DNA of 64,000 nucleotides. Source: JAYFQF01 sp034927285. GTDB taxonomy: Bacteria; Bacillota; Peptococcia; DRI-13; UBA5745. Of this stretch, positions 24,303 through 33,269 are shown piece after piece. The notes below the pieces were generated by a model that searched no databases, was not told where the DNA came from, and saw nothing but the letters and a program-made list of their open reading frames with translations. The stretch lies in NCBI GenBank assembly GCA_034927285.1, contig JAYFQF010000010.1, positions 27,862 through 91,861 of the forward strand. Direction: 5' to 3'. The position numbers were made by a program, and so were the translations under genes. Numbering within the stretch: position 1 is the stretch's first letter; every line of letters begins with the position of its first letter.

Positions 24303-26099
24303 TCACCAGCGGACGATCCGGTAATACACCCGGGCCGTCATCCGGTAAACCAATAGATAGATCAGGGCAAATACCCCGCAGACCCCGGCTGAGCAGGCAT
24401 AGACCACAGGCGCGTTGTAAAGGCGGAAGGCCGCCAGCATCACCGGCAGCATCTTGCCGGCAAAGGCCATATGCAGGAAGGCCGCCCCCAAGGGCAGGAA
24501 GAAAACCCAGCGCACCTGGCAATTGATGGCGGCTTTCACCTGCTTTTCATCCATCCCTACCTTTTGCAGGATGGCAAAGCGCTCCTTGTCCTCGTAGCCC
24601 TCGGCGATCTGCTTGAAGTAGATGATCAGCACGGTCACCACCAGAAAAAGGATGCCGAAGAAGGCGCCCAGGAAAAGCAGACCGCCATAAAGGCCGTAGC
24701 TTTGCTGCCTGGCGCTGAAAATTTCGTAGGAGGAAAAGCCCAGGGGCTCCCCCTCTCCCTTGGGGCTGTCCCTCCACTGCTTTGTCACCGCCGGAACAAA
24801 CTCCAGGCAGGCTTCTTCCGGCCCGTCTAAATCCAGATATAAGCTGCCGTCAAGCATCAGGCTGTTGGCCAGCCGTTCCTTCTCATGGTACAGCACTTTA
24901 TCCGTCAGGTCTTTGCCAAAACTCTCTCCTTTTTCATCCAGCTGCCGGATCAGGGCCTCCTGTTGTTTTCCCAGCTCCGAGTCCCGGGAAAGGGCTTTGC
25001 TTTCATCCACTTCAATGTCAAGTCCCAGATCACCGGCCACCTCTCCCAGATGGGCGTCCAGCCGCCGCAGCAGCTCCTCATCGGCGTCGCCGGAAAAGGC
25101 AATCCGCACATCATAGGGGTGGCCGCTGCGTAAGGTCTCCTCCTGACATAAATACAGGGAAAGGGTGCCGGAAACGGTGACGATCAGCATGGTGGACAGG
25201 ATACAGATGGTGGCCAACCCCGCGGCGTTTTGCTTCATGCGGTGAAACATGCCGGAGATAGCCACAAAATTGCTCTGCTTATAGTAAATCCGCTTATTTT
25301 TCCGCAGAAGCCGCAGCACCGCGATGCTGCCGGCGGTAAAAAGAGCATAAGTGGCCAGGATCACCAAAATAACCAGGGGAAAGAAGATCCCTACCGCCAG
25401 ACCGGGATGGTCGATGACTGCGGCCATGTAGTAGGAAAAGCCCAGGGCCGCCGTACCGAAAAGGGTCAGGGGAATCACCAGACGGCTCTCTTTTTCACCC
25501 CGTTTCTCGCTTTGCAAAAGGACGATGGGGTTGGCCAGCCGGACCTGGGCCAGATTGTACAGGGAAGTGGCCGCAAAAATCAGCGCAAACAAAATTCCGG
25601 TGCTCACATAGGCCAGGGGAGAAATGATAAAGCAGGAGTCCGGAGCGCCGTGGATAAAGTTCATCAGCAGCATAAACAGCAGCTTGCCAAAGACCAGCAT
25701 CACCAAAATCCCGGCGGCCAGACCCAGGCCTAAAAGCAGCAGGTTTTCCCAGAGCAAAACCCGGCTGACATGGCCCTTGGACAACCCCAGCACGCCGTAC
25801 AGGCCAAACTCCCGACGGCGGCGCTTGATCAGAAAATTATTGATGTAGATCATGAACCCGAAAGAAAAAATCGAATACATGACCAGGCCCAGGGCAAAAA
25901 CCGCCCGGGCGGTCTCTCCCGAAGGAACATTGGTCAGCCCTTGGGAAAAGACCAGGCCCGTGACCAGAAAATACACGCCGCCGATAATGGCCGTGGCCGT
26001 CAGATAAGGCAGGTAGATTTCCTTTGCCCGCCGGATATTGTTCCAGGCCAGCTTGAAATAAAAGCCCCGGGCAAAACCCCGGAAGGACCCCTTAGCCAA
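24303..26099 (-). CDS. BceB-like ABC transporter permease (FtsX-type)
   Basis: A permease of about 598 residues with ten predicted helices: a first helix after KLAWNNIRRAKEIYLPYL, three helices with the LANPIVLLQSEKRGEKE motif near 200, four mid-protein helices, and three at the C-terminus. A large extracellular domain of about 200 residues lies between residues 330 and 530. This is the BceB plan used in peptide-antibiotic sensing and resistance. TTG at 26099 is chosen because it overlaps the ATPase stop (TTGGCTAA); GTG at 26108 is an alternative. There is no in-frame ATG nearby. Confidence 0.85.
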   Translation of the reverse strand: MAKGSFRGFARGFYFKLAWNNIRRAKEIYLPYLTATAIIGGVYFLVTGLVFSQGLTNVPSGETARAVFALGLVMYSIFSFGFMIYINNFLIKRRRREFGLYGVLGLSKGHVSRVLLWENLLLLGLGLAAGILVMLVFGKLLFMLLMNFIHGAPDSCFIISPLAYVSTGILFALIFAATSLYNLAQVRLANPIVLLQSEKRGEKESRLVIPLTLFGTAALGFSYYMAAVIDHPGLAVGIFFPLVILVILATYALFTAGSIAVLRLLRKNKRIYYKQSNFVAISGMFHRMKQNAAGLATICILSTMLIVTVSGTLSLYLCQEETLRSGHPYDVRIAFSGDADEELLRRLDAHLGEVAGDLGLDIEVDESKALSRDSELGKQQEALIRQLDEKGESFGKDLTDKVLYHEKERLANSLMLDGSLYLDLDGPEEACLEFVPAVTKQWRDSPKGEGEPLGFSSYEIFSARQQSYGLYGGLLFLGAFFGILFLVVTVLIIYFKQIAEGYEDKERFAILQKVGMDEKQVKAAINCQVRWVFFLPLGAAFLHMAFAGKMLPVMLAAFRLYNAPVVYACSAGVCGVFALIYLLVYRMTARVYYRIVRW

Positions 26100-26859
26100 G
26101 ATCCGCACCCCCGTCCGACAGCACAGACAAGTTGGCCACGATCCGGTCGAAAAATCCCCGGTTATCCTCCTGCCCGCGGTAAAGCTGCGCAAAAATGGAG
26201 CCGTCCCGGATAAACAGTACCCGGCCGGCGTGGCTGGCGGCCATAGCGCTGTGGGTCACCATCAGGATGGTGCGGCCCTGGCGGTTCAGCTCATTGAAGG
26301 TCCCCAAGAGCTGGGCCGAGGCCCGGGAATCCAGGGAACCGGTGGGTTCGTCCGCTAAAATCAGCTTGGGCTGGGTGATCACGGCCCGGGCCACCGCCGC
26401 CCGCTGCTTTTCGCCGCCGGAGACCTCATAGGGATACTTGTTCAGCAAGCTCTCGATGCTCAGCATCTTCGCCACCGGCAAAAGGCGGCTTTCCATCTCC
26501 TTTACCGGCGTTTGCGACAGCACCAGCGGCAAAAGGATGTTATCCTTCAGGGAGAAGGTGTCCAAAAGATTGAAGTCCTGAAAAACAAAGCCCAGGTTAT
26601 CCCGGCGGAAAGCCGATAGCTCCCGGTCGTTGATGGAGCGGAAGCTTTTGCCCGCCAAAAAGACGTCGCCGGCCGTGGGCTTGTCCAAAGAGGCCAAAAT
26701 GTTCAGCAGGGTAGTTTTACCCGAGCCGGAAGCCCCCATGATGGCCACAAATTCCCCTTCTTCCACGGCAAAGCTGACGTCGTTTAAGGCTACGCATTGC
26801 TGGAGTCCCAGCTTGGTATGGTAGACCTTCTTCAAATTTTCGATCCTTAAGAGTTCCAT
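26092..26859 (-). CDS. BceA-like ABC transporter ATPase
   Basis: A 255-residue ATPase of the MacB/LolD/BceA branch. Walker A GASGSGKTTLL, Q-loop FVFQDFNLLDTFSLKDN, signature VSGGEKQRAAVARA, Walker B LILADEPTGSLD and the H-loop MVTHS are all present. The ATG follows GGAGGTGCAGAGAA. It overlaps the permease start. With the adjacent kinase and response regulator it forms a detoxification module of the Bce type, likely for cell-wall-active peptides such as bacitracin or lantibiotics; the actual inducer is not known. Confidence 0.93.
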   Translation of the reverse strand: MELLRIENLKKVYHTKLGLQQCVALNDVSFAVEEGEFVAIMGASGSGKTTLLNILASLDKPTAGDVFLAGKSFRSINDRELSAFRRDNLGFVFQDFNLLDTFSLKDNILLPLVLSQTPVKEMESRLLPVAKMLSIESLLNKYPYEVSGGEKQRAAVARAVITQPKLILADEPTGSLDSRASAQLLGTFNELNRQGRTILMVTHSAMAASHAGRVLFIRDGSIFAQLYRGQEDNRGFFDRIVANLSVLSDGGADLG

Positions 26860-26908
26860 TTCTCTGCACCTCCAAAAACGCCGGCAATAAAGCCGGCCTC
26901 TGACTCTC

Positions 26909-26975
26909 AGCATACCGGATGCACGGCCCGGGAGCCATCGGGTCAGCTTACAAATCCCCGGCGGGCGCCTTACAA
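26909..26975 (-). promoter_or_regulatory. Promoter and response-regulator binding repeats before the ABC operon
   Basis: On the minus strand two direct TTGTAAG copies (26969-26975 and 26947-26953) are 22 bases apart, two helical turns. A TATGCT -10 box (26909-26914) lies 32 bases downstream with no clear -35. The pattern fits activation by an OmpR-type regulator such as the one at 28198. Confidence 0.6.
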
Positions 26976-27043
26976 TTTTGTCATTTTGGCCGGCCCGGGG
27001 CGGCGCTGCCCGAAAAGCCCAATCTCATCTTTTCAAACCGCAA

Positions 27044-27078
27044 TAAAAAGACCGTTTTCCCGGGAAGGGGCACGGTCT
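27044..27078 (-). terminator. Terminator of the response regulator/kinase operon
   Basis: On the minus strand AGACCGT (27072-27078) pairs with ACGGTCT (27049-27055), then TTTTATT. The stem starts in the kinase stop codon, so the ABC genes must have their own promoter. Confidence 0.85.
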
Positions 27079-28205
27079 CATTGAAAGATGAATTCATCTC
27101 CGGCGGGAAAAACCATCGTCACGGCAGTCCCCCGGCCCAGGCTGGATTCCGCAAACAACCGGATGGATAACGCAACCGCCGCCTGACGGGCCAGAAAAAG
27201 TCCGATGCCGCTGGCTCTTTGATCGACCCGGCCGTTGAACCCGGTATAGCCCTTTTCAAAAATCCGGGGCAGATCCTCGGGGCGGATGCCGATGCCGCTG
27301 TCGGCGATCACCAAGGCCCGGCCGGACATATAAATGCGCACGCCGCCGGTTTTCGTGTATTTCACCGCGTTGGACAAGATCTGCTCGATAATGAAGGCCA
27401 GCCATTTTTTATCGCTTTTCACATCAGAGGCCAAAGGGCCGATCTCCACCCCCAGCTTCCGATAGACAAACAACAGGCCGTATTTCTTTACGCATTGACG
27501 GACTACCTGGTTTAAGTCACAGGTTTCGATCACCAAATCGGCGGCAATGTCCTTCATTTTGACATATTGCAAAGCCAGTTCGGCATAGCGCTGGATCTTG
27601 AACAGCTCCTGGCGGATCAGGGCGGCCCGGGCCGGCCGGCCCAAAGCGGCGGAGTCAACAAGCAGCTCCCCCGCCGCTGCTTCGCCGGCCTCAAGGTCAG
27701 TCTGCGCTTCCCGGACGTTGACGGCAGCCTCTGTTTCGCCGGCTTCAAGGTCAGCCTCTGCTTCCCGGGCCAGCTCCTCCTGTAAAAGCAGGTCGATGGC
27801 CGCGATAGGCGTCTTGATCTGATGCACCCAAAGAGTATAATAGCTCAGATTATTTCCCTGGGCCGCCTTAAGCTCTTCCTTTGTCCCGGCAAATTCGCCG
27901 GCCAGGTCCAAAAGCAGGTTCCCGTAGTCCCTTTCCAGGGCGTCCTCCGGCCGGGGCAGGCATTCCGCCGCTTGCTGCACCTGCTGCCTGAGGCGGTTCA
28001 GCAGCCTCCTTTTTCTCAAAAAAGCCAGGCCGTCGAAAATGAGGATAAGCCCCAGCAGAAAGCCGATCAGAAACACCGCGTACCAGGCAAACTCCATCCT
28101 TTGGCGGCTTAAGCTCTGAACCGCCAGAAAAATTCCGGTACTCAAGGCGTAAAACCCCAGCAACAGCCGCCGGTAATGCAGATAGGCAAGGATTTCTTTA
28201 ATCAT
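27078..28205 (-). CDS. BceS-like sensor histidine kinase
   Basis: A 375-residue intramembrane-sensing kinase: two helices at about 12-30 and 40-60 with almost no outer loop, H-box WVHQIKTPIAA with His128, N-box IIEQILSNAVKYTKTGG near 295, G-box ADSGIGIRPEDLPRIF and the BceS-type EKGYTGFNGR. Lacking an outside sensor domain, such kinases take their signal from the ABC permease. An Ala/Glu-rich imperfectly duplicated insert of about 40 residues (145-188) follows the H-box helix. It overlaps the response regulator by 8 bases. Confidence 0.93.
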   Translation of the reverse strand: MIKEILAYLHYRRLLLGFYALSTGIFLAVQSLSRQRMEFAWYAVFLIGFLLGLILIFDGLAFLRKRRLLNRLRQQVQQAAECLPRPEDALERDYGNLLLDLAGEFAGTKEELKAAQGNNLSYYTLWVHQIKTPIAAIDLLLQEELAREAEADLEAGETEAAVNVREAQTDLEAGEAAAGELLVDSAALGRPARAALIRQELFKIQRYAELALQYVKMKDIAADLVIETCDLNQVVRQCVKKYGLLFVYRKLGVEIGPLASDVKSDKKWLAFIIEQILSNAVKYTKTGGVRIYMSGRALVIADSGIGIRPEDLPRIFEKGYTGFNGRVDQRASGIGLFLARQAAVALSIRLFAESSLGRGTAVTMVFPAGDEFIFQ

Positions 28206-28902
28206 GGATGCTGTATCCCTGCCCTTTGTGGGTATTGATCCTGCCGCCCAGACCGGCGCTTTCCAGGGTGCGGCGCAGACGGTTGATATTGACCGTCAGG
28301 GTATTTTCATCCACAAATTCGTCGCTGTCCCAAAGCCGCAGCATCAGTTCCTCCCTGGCCACCACCATGCCCTTGCGTTCCATAAGCATCTGAAGGATGC
28401 CTAATTCATTTTTGGTCAGGGGGACCCTGACGCCGTCTTTACGCAGGCAGGAGGCCGGCGTATCCAACAGGGCTCCGCCTATCTTCAGGGCATTAGCCGC
28501 CCCACCGCCTCCCGGCGCCGGTGTTCCGGCGGCGTCATAGTCATAGCTGCGGCGCAAAAGGGCCTGGATCTTTGCCGCCAGCACCGACATATCCACCGGC
28601 TTGGCCAGATAATCGTCGGCGCCCATGCTTACCGCCGTCACAATATCCATCGCTTCACTGCGGGAAGAAAGAAAAATCACCGGGGTCTTGCCCCGTTTGC
28701 GGATCTCCCCGCACCAATAATAGCCGTTAAAGTAAGGCAGCGAAACATCCAGCAGCACCAGGTGGGGCTGCCAGGCGTCAAAAAGGGCCAGGGGATTCTG
28801 AAAGTCCCCGGCAGCCCTGACCTGGAAGCCCCAGCGGGACAAAGCGTTGGCCACGGCGGCGGCGATGACGGGATCATCCTCCACAATAAAAATACGGTAC
28901 AT
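28198..28902 (-). CDS. BceR-like OmpR-family response regulator
   Basis: A 234-residue response regulator. The receiver domain has IVEDDPVIA, phospho-acceptor Asp in VLLDVSLPYFNGYYWC near 53, FLSSRSE and the Lys in YLAKPVDMS. The C-terminal winged helix has LTKNELGILQMLMERKGMVVAREELM and VDENTLTVNINRLRRTLE. ATG at 28902 follows AGGAGG with five bases between. First of the RR-HK pair; expected targets are the repeats before the ABC operon. Confidence 0.94.
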   Translation of the reverse strand: MYRIFIVEDDPVIAAAVANALSRWGFQVRAAGDFQNPLALFDAWQPHLVLLDVSLPYFNGYYWCGEIRKRGKTPVIFLSSRSEAMDIVTAVSMGADDYLAKPVDMSVLAAKIQALLRRSYDYDAAGTPAPGGGGAANALKIGGALLDTPASCLRKDGVRVPLTKNELGILQMLMERKGMVVAREELMLRLWDSDEFVDENTLTVNINRLRRTLESAGLGGRINTHKGQGYSIHD

Positions 28903-29036
28903 GGGGACCTCCTTCAAAACTGGTTAAGCTTATTTTATCATGCCGGGCCTTTGCAGTTATAACAAAGGGCGTTCAGCTTTCCTAAAATTTTGTTAAACCC
29001 GCCGGAAAAGAGGAAAACCCTGTGGCAGAGGGTTTA
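28903..29036. other. Short divergent region before the leader promoter
   Basis: A 134-base stretch that must hold the minus-strand response regulator promoter. I see no strong consensus there; AAAATTTTGT near 28985 is AT-rich. Confidence 0.35.
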
Positions 29037-29065
29037 TTGACAGCGTGCCTTTCATCCATTATACT
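29037..29065 (+). promoter_or_regulatory. Strong sigma-A promoter of the methyltransferase leader
   Basis: TTGACA (29037-29042), 17 bases, TATACT (29060-29065). Transcription should start near 29072, about 280 bases before the methyltransferase. Confidence 0.88.
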
Positions 29066-29071
29066 GGGTTT

Positions 29072-29350
29072 ATCTGTTTTGGTAAGGAGGCGTTTTGGTG
29101 TCGGCAATCTGTTAGTGTATTTTGGCCAGAAAAAGCGGTAATTACCTGCCGCAGGTGTTTTATGCCCAAAATGCCTTATGGATCAGCCGTTTGCCAGACG
29201 CAGAGCAAGCCTTCTTCCCGGCAGCCTTTCCGGCCGCCCTGGGAGGACCGGGTATCGCGAAGTTATTTCAGGCACGGTTTGACCGTGCCTTTTTTCGTTA
29301 CCTGAAGGGTTTCATAAGGCATCCTTTGCTAATCGCAAGAAAGGATGATC
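29072..29350 (+). promoter_or_regulatory. Attenuator-like leader with mini-ORFs and terminator
   Basis: An AAGGAGG site (29084-29090) is followed seven bases later by GTG TCG GCA ATC TGT TAG (29098-29115). Its stop overlaps a second GTG that opens GTG TAT TTT GGC CAG AAA AAG CGG TAA (29115-29141). An intrinsic terminator, GGCACGG-TTTGA-CCGTGCC and six T, lies at 29270-29295, before the methyltransferase. Promoter, translated short leader and terminator ahead of resistance-like genes suggest ribosome-mediated attenuation. I do not recognise a known riboswitch in it. Confidence 0.6.
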
Positions 29351-30130
29351 ATGATGAACAAGCTGAAAAACAACACGATTGACGCTCAAAATAACCCTCT
29401 GTTTCCCGAAAGCTTTATCCGGGAAAACCTGATGGGGCCCAGCTGCCTGCGGATTGTGGAGGAGCTTACCGCCGATCTGGCCCTTACGGCCGGCAGCCGG
29501 GTCCTGGACCTGGGCTGCGGCACCGGCCTGACCTCCATGTACCTTGCCCGGCAATTTGACGTGCAGGTTTTTGCCACGGATCTGTGGATCGCCGCCGGAG
29601 ACAATTGGCGCCGGTTTCAGGACCGGGGCTTTGAAAAACAAATCGTTCCCATCCACGCCGAGGCCACGCAGCTGCCTTATGCGGAGAAATATTTTGATGC
29701 GGTGATTTCCGTAGACTCTTTTCACTATTTCGGCCCCTGGGAAGGTTATCTGGAAAACTCCCTGGCCCCTTTAGTGCGCAGCGGCGGCATCATCGCCGTG
29801 GCCGTGCCCGGATTGCAGCGGGATTTCCCCGGACTTGCGCCGGGCTATATTACCGACAAGGATTGCGGCGATTTAGCCGGCGTGCCGCCGGAGCTCCGGC
29901 CCTTTTGGGTGCCGGGAATGAATTTCTTTTCCTGCCGGTGGTGGGAGGAGCTTTGGCGCCGCTGCCCGGCGGTAAAGCTGGAGCGCTGCTGGTCCCTGGA
30001 CTGCCACCAGGCGGCCTGGCGGGACTGGCTGGCCTGTGAACATCCCTACGCCGTGTCCGACCGGGAAATGATGAAGGCCGAAGCCGGCAAATATTTTAAT
30101 ACCGCAGGCCTGATCGCCCGGGTGAAGTAA
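29351..30130 (+). CDS. SAM-dependent methyltransferase
   Basis: A class I methyltransferase of about 259 residues. The SAM-binding motif I VLDLGCGTGLTSMYLA is at about 54-69, motif II VFATDLWIAA follows, EATQLPYAEKYFDAVISVDSFHYF is the motif IV/VI region, and VRSGGIIAVAVPG the post-motif. It belongs to the UbiE/small-molecule type; the substrate is unknown. ATG 29351 is preferred because AAAGGA lies five bases upstream; ATGs at 29345 and 29354 are alternatives. It is followed by an MFS exporter. Confidence 0.85.
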   Translation: MMNKLKNNTIDAQNNPLFPESFIRENLMGPSCLRIVEELTADLALTAGSRVLDLGCGTGLTSMYLARQFDVQVFATDLWIAAGDNWRRFQDRGFEKQIVPIHAEATQLPYAEKYFDAVISVDSFHYFGPWEGYLENSLAPLVRSGGIIAVAVPGLQRDFPGLAPGYITDKDCGDLAGVPPELRPFWVPGMNFFSCRWWEELWRRCPAVKLERCWSLDCHQAAWRDWLACEHPYAVSDREMMKAEAGKYFNTAGLIARVK

Positions 30131-30341
30131 CTTAAGGGTTCCCGGAAAAAAACCGGCCTTTGCCGAAGTCGTGATGAACAAAATCTAAACCGATCCGATT
30201 GACGAGTCTTTTGCGGGCGCAAAGCGGACGCAAAGGCAAGGGCCGGGTTTTCCCGGGGACCGGCGGCAAAAAAGCTCGATGAAAAAACCGGTTTTATGGT
30301 TCCGAAAGCTGCCGCGGGATAATCAACAGAAAGGATTTCTC

Positions 30342-31568
30342 ATGAATAATTGTCCAATAAACGAAAACAGCCGCCAGGATCCCTCCTGGCGGAAAAAAAT
30401 CGCACTCTTTTTAATCAGTCAGAATATCTCCCTTTTCGGCTCCTCCCTGGTCAGCTTTTCGATCATTTGGTATATTACCTTGCAAACCTCTTCCGGTAAA
30501 TGGGTAATGCTGACCACCATCTGCGCCCTTTTGCCCCAGGTCCTGATCTCCCCCTGGGCCGGAGTCTGGGCCGACCGCCATAACCGAAAGGTGCTGATCA
30601 TGCTGGCGGACGGTTTCATCGCGCTGGCCACGCTGGGCCTGGCCCTGGCCTTTCGGGCCGGCTTTCAGAACCTGGGCCTTTTAATGGTGGTTTCCGCCAT
30701 CCGCTCTCTGGGCGCCGGGATCCAAACTCCGGCGGTAAACGCTCTTTATCCCCAGATCGTCCCCATGGAAAAGCTCACCAAGGTTCAAGGGATTAACCAG
30801 ACCTTAAATTCCGTGCTGCTGCTTTTGTCCCCGGCGGCAGGCGGCGTGATTTTAGGCAGCCTCGGCATTTTCTGGTCCTTCATGGCGGACGTGATCACCG
30901 CCTCCCTGGCCATCTGCATTACCAGCTTCATCCAGGTATCCGGCGTCCCCCAAAAGGGCGAACCTCAGTCGGTGTTAAAGGAATTGAAGCAGGGGCTGTC
31001 TTATACTTTTTCCCATCCTTTACTGCGCCGGGTGCTGACCTGCTTTGCCGTCTCCTTTTTTCTGATCACGCCGGCGGCGATGCTGTCCCCCCTTTATATC
31101 GAAAGAACTTTCGGCAGCGACGTCTGGCGGCTGACGGCAAACGAAATGCTGTGGACTTTGGGCACACTGATCGGCGGCGTCTATGTTTCCCTGCGGGGAG
31201 AGTTTCAGGATAAGATCCGGGCAAGCGCCCATTGCCTGGTAGCTTTCGGTCTGTGCTTCGGCCTTTTGGGCGTGGCGCCAAACTTCCCCAGCTTCCTGCT
31301 GTTTATCGCCGCCGCCGGCTTTTTTATGCCGATTCTGGCCACCAGCCAGACCGTACTTTTACAGGAAAATGTGGATCCGGCCATGATGGGCCGGGTATTT
31401 TCCCTGCTCCAGATCGCTACCGGCACGGCTATGCCCGTGGCGATCCTCTTTTTCGGCCCTTTAGCGGACCTGATCTCCATCGCCACGATCTTGCTGTTTT
31501 GCGGCGCGCTGCTGACCGTTGTAGGCCTGGTTTACCGCAATGCCGGCAAAGGGCTGACTTACCGGTGA
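30342..31568 (+). CDS. MFS exporter related to Mef-type macrolide efflux proteins
   Basis: A 408-residue transporter with twelve predicted helices. The start is ATG 30342 after AGAAAGGATTTCTC. The family pattern of MFS_3 proteins is clear: WRKKIALFLISQNISLFGSSLVSFSIIWYIT, then the loop GVWADRHNRKVLIMLADG between helices 2 and 3, and the helix-5 region PAVNALYPQIVPMEKLTKVQGINQTLNS. Relatives export macrolides or other drugs, but many have unknown substrates. The upstream 211 bases after the methyltransferase show no strong terminator, so the two may be cotranscribed behind the same leader. Confidence 0.85.
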   Translation: MNNCPINENSRQDPSWRKKIALFLISQNISLFGSSLVSFSIIWYITLQTSSGKWVMLTTICALLPQVLISPWAGVWADRHNRKVLIMLADGFIALATLGLALAFRAGFQNLGLLMVVSAIRSLGAGIQTPAVNALYPQIVPMEKLTKVQGINQTLNSVLLLLSPAAGGVILGSLGIFWSFMADVITASLAICITSFIQVSGVPQKGEPQSVLKELKQGLSYTFSHPLLRRVLTCFAVSFFLITPAAMLSPLYIERTFGSDVWRLTANEMLWTLGTLIGGVYVSLRGEFQDKIRASAHCLVAFGLCFGLLGVAPNFPSFLLFIAAAGFFMPILATSQTVLLQENVDPAMMGRVFSLLQIATGTAMPVAILFFGPLADLISIATILLFCGALLTVVGLVYRNAGKGLTYR

Positions 31569-31686
31569 GAATAACCAAAAAGGGGTTGGCGCTCTTAGGT
31601 TTTCTCAACCAATTTGCGGCAGCCCCTTTGATTTGCGTTTCGCCTCTGTACCGCTAAAAATAATTCTGTTCAGAATAAGCGCCTAT

Positions 31687-33159
31687 TCAATATTCCGTGC
31701 AGCCTTTTGACGTATCGATAATAATCTCCTGCCGGGAACCCTCCCAGGCTGTCATAAAATTAAATGTTTTTGCCAGGTCCCGAAGCTTAACGTAATTGTT
31801 ACCGTTAATGGTATACGCCGTCAAAGCAGCCGGCTCTCCGTTCAGATGAATAGCAGATGTATTGGCCCGGGCATTTCTTGAAACTCCATCGCCTTTTTTC
31901 ATTTCTCCTCCCACCGTTGTGTATGGCTTACCGGAAATCAAGTTGACCACATGGTTTTCGCCGTCCCAGGCCACTTCAAAGGGCTTTTCAGAATCCCGCA
32001 AAGCCTGGGCGATATCCCGGAGTTTAAAATAATTGCTGCCCTCGATGGTGTAAGCGTCAAAGACGGCGGAAGCGCCGTTTACCAGGACCGCCGAAGACAG
32101 AGGAAGCGCTTTCTTTTCCGACGAGGCCTGGCCCATGGATTCCGAAGAATTTACTCTGTGGATTTTTACCGTTTGTTTCTCGCCGGAACCATCATCTGCA
32201 AAATCATAAGTATAGAGATACCCCTGGTGATAGGCAAAGAATTTTCCCGCCCGGGAATCGGTTATCTTCACCGAAGAATCGCTGTTACTTAAGTCGGCAC
32301 GATAAATGTTCCCCTCTTGTCCGTAGTAATAAATCATGTCCTCCACAATGATGTACCGGCTGTAGATAGGAGACTCACTCCGCAAGTCGCTGCCGTCAGA
32401 TTTAAAACTGTAGGCGGCGGCACCCCCAAAGGCAGCGGGAGGGGAATAAAAATACAGCCGGCCCCAGGAGTCTGCCTGTAAAAGCGTATTGAGAGAGCGC
32501 CTGACGGTTCCCCAGGAAAAGACCTTGACGCTGTTATCCCCGATATCATAACATACGACGGAATTACCCTGCAGAATAAAGAGCTGGCGCTCATATGCCG
32601 TTATATCATAGCAGTCTATTTCCTGAGCGTTGTATATAACTTGGGGGTTACTGCCGTCAAGGTTAAGGGACACCAGCCGGGGAAACTGCTCCTTGCCGGG
32701 GTCCCAGCACAGGATATAGAGCTTGTCCTCCACCGCCAGCAGATCGTGGACAGAAACCGAAAAGGCTTTGCTGCCAGCTTGCCGCGCGGTATATAGGAGG
32801 GTGAGCCCGGTGCCGTCAGTGCGTATTCGATATACCTTCCCGTCAAGCCCTTCGCTGAAGTAAAGCCAGCCGTCCATGAGATTCAGGGTATCGTCCAGAC
32901 TTCCGGAGGCCGTATACAACGTGGCCTTTGAACTGCCGTCCGCCGATTGTTTAACAATCGTATATGGCAGATCATCGGTGTTGGTAATGTTGACGGGGTG
33001 CATGATGTAATAGAAATCAGAGCCGTCGGTTACAAATTGACTGCTTATGCTATTGGGATATCGTCCATATTTTACTGAGTCCGCGCCTTGGGCCGGGCCG
33101 GCGGGCAGGGCGGCCAGCAGACATATCCATACCAAGGAAACAAGCAAAAACTTTTTCAT
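31687..33159 (-). CDS. Secreted DUF5050-type beta-propeller protein with C-terminal stalk-like repeats
   Basis: A 490-residue exported protein. A signal peptide MKKFLLVSLVWICLLAALPAG ends in GAD. Residues 30-350 contain repeated blade-like motifs (DGWLYFSEGLDGKVYRIRTDGTG, DMIYYYGQEGNIYRADLSNSD), as in the DUF5050/LRP1-like propeller family. The C-terminal 140 residues carry two copies of a YTI-(E/N)G-(S/N)NY-(F/V)KLRD-(I/L)A motif, the copper-amine-oxidase-N-like stalk domain common in clostridial surface proteins. ATG 33159 is chosen because GGGAGG sits six bases upstream; ATG 33165 touches the ribosome site. Role unknown. Confidence 0.8.
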   Translation of the reverse strand: MKKFLLVSLVWICLLAALPAGPAQGADSVKYGRYPNSISSQFVTDGSDFYYIMHPVNITNTDDLPYTIVKQSADGSSKATLYTASGSLDDTLNLMDGWLYFSEGLDGKVYRIRTDGTGLTLLYTARQAGSKAFSVSVHDLLAVEDKLYILCWDPGKEQFPRLVSLNLDGSNPQVIYNAQEIDCYDITAYERQLFILQGNSVVCYDIGDNSVKVFSWGTVRRSLNTLLQADSWGRLYFYSPPAAFGGAAAYSFKSDGSDLRSESPIYSRYIIVEDMIYYYGQEGNIYRADLSNSDSSVKITDSRAGKFFAYHQGYLYTYDFADDGSGEKQTVKIHRVNSSESMGQASSEKKALPLSSAVLVNGASAVFDAYTIEGSNYFKLRDIAQALRDSEKPFEVAWDGENHVVNLISGKPYTTVGGEMKKGDGVSRNARANTSAIHLNGEPAALTAYTINGNNYVKLRDLAKTFNFMTAWEGSRQEIIIDTSKGCTEY

Positions 33160-33225
33160 TTTCATCCTCCCGGAAATTAACCGCAATCCCACATAATTAT
33201 AACATGATTGATCCACAAACTTCCA

Positions 33226-33261
33226 GAAAAAAAGAAAGCCTGCTTTTTTCAGCAGACTTTC
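33226..33261 (-). terminator. Terminator after tRNA-Ser
   Basis: On the minus strand GAAAGTCTGCT (33251-33261) pairs with AGCAGGCTTTC (33234-33244), then seven T. It starts nine bases after the tRNA end. Confidence 0.93.
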
Positions 33262-33269
33262 GCTTTTTT

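Noticed and set aside
29045..29305. Open frame of 86 codons in the methyltransferase leader
   Set aside because: Its ATG lies within the promoter spacer, it has no ribosome site, and it crosses the terminator. Mini-ORFs with a proper site are better supported.
31569..31686. Terminator between the MFS gene and the secreted protein
   Set aside because: AAAGGGG and CCCCTTT can pair, but the loop is about 40 bases and no T-run follows; too weak to list.
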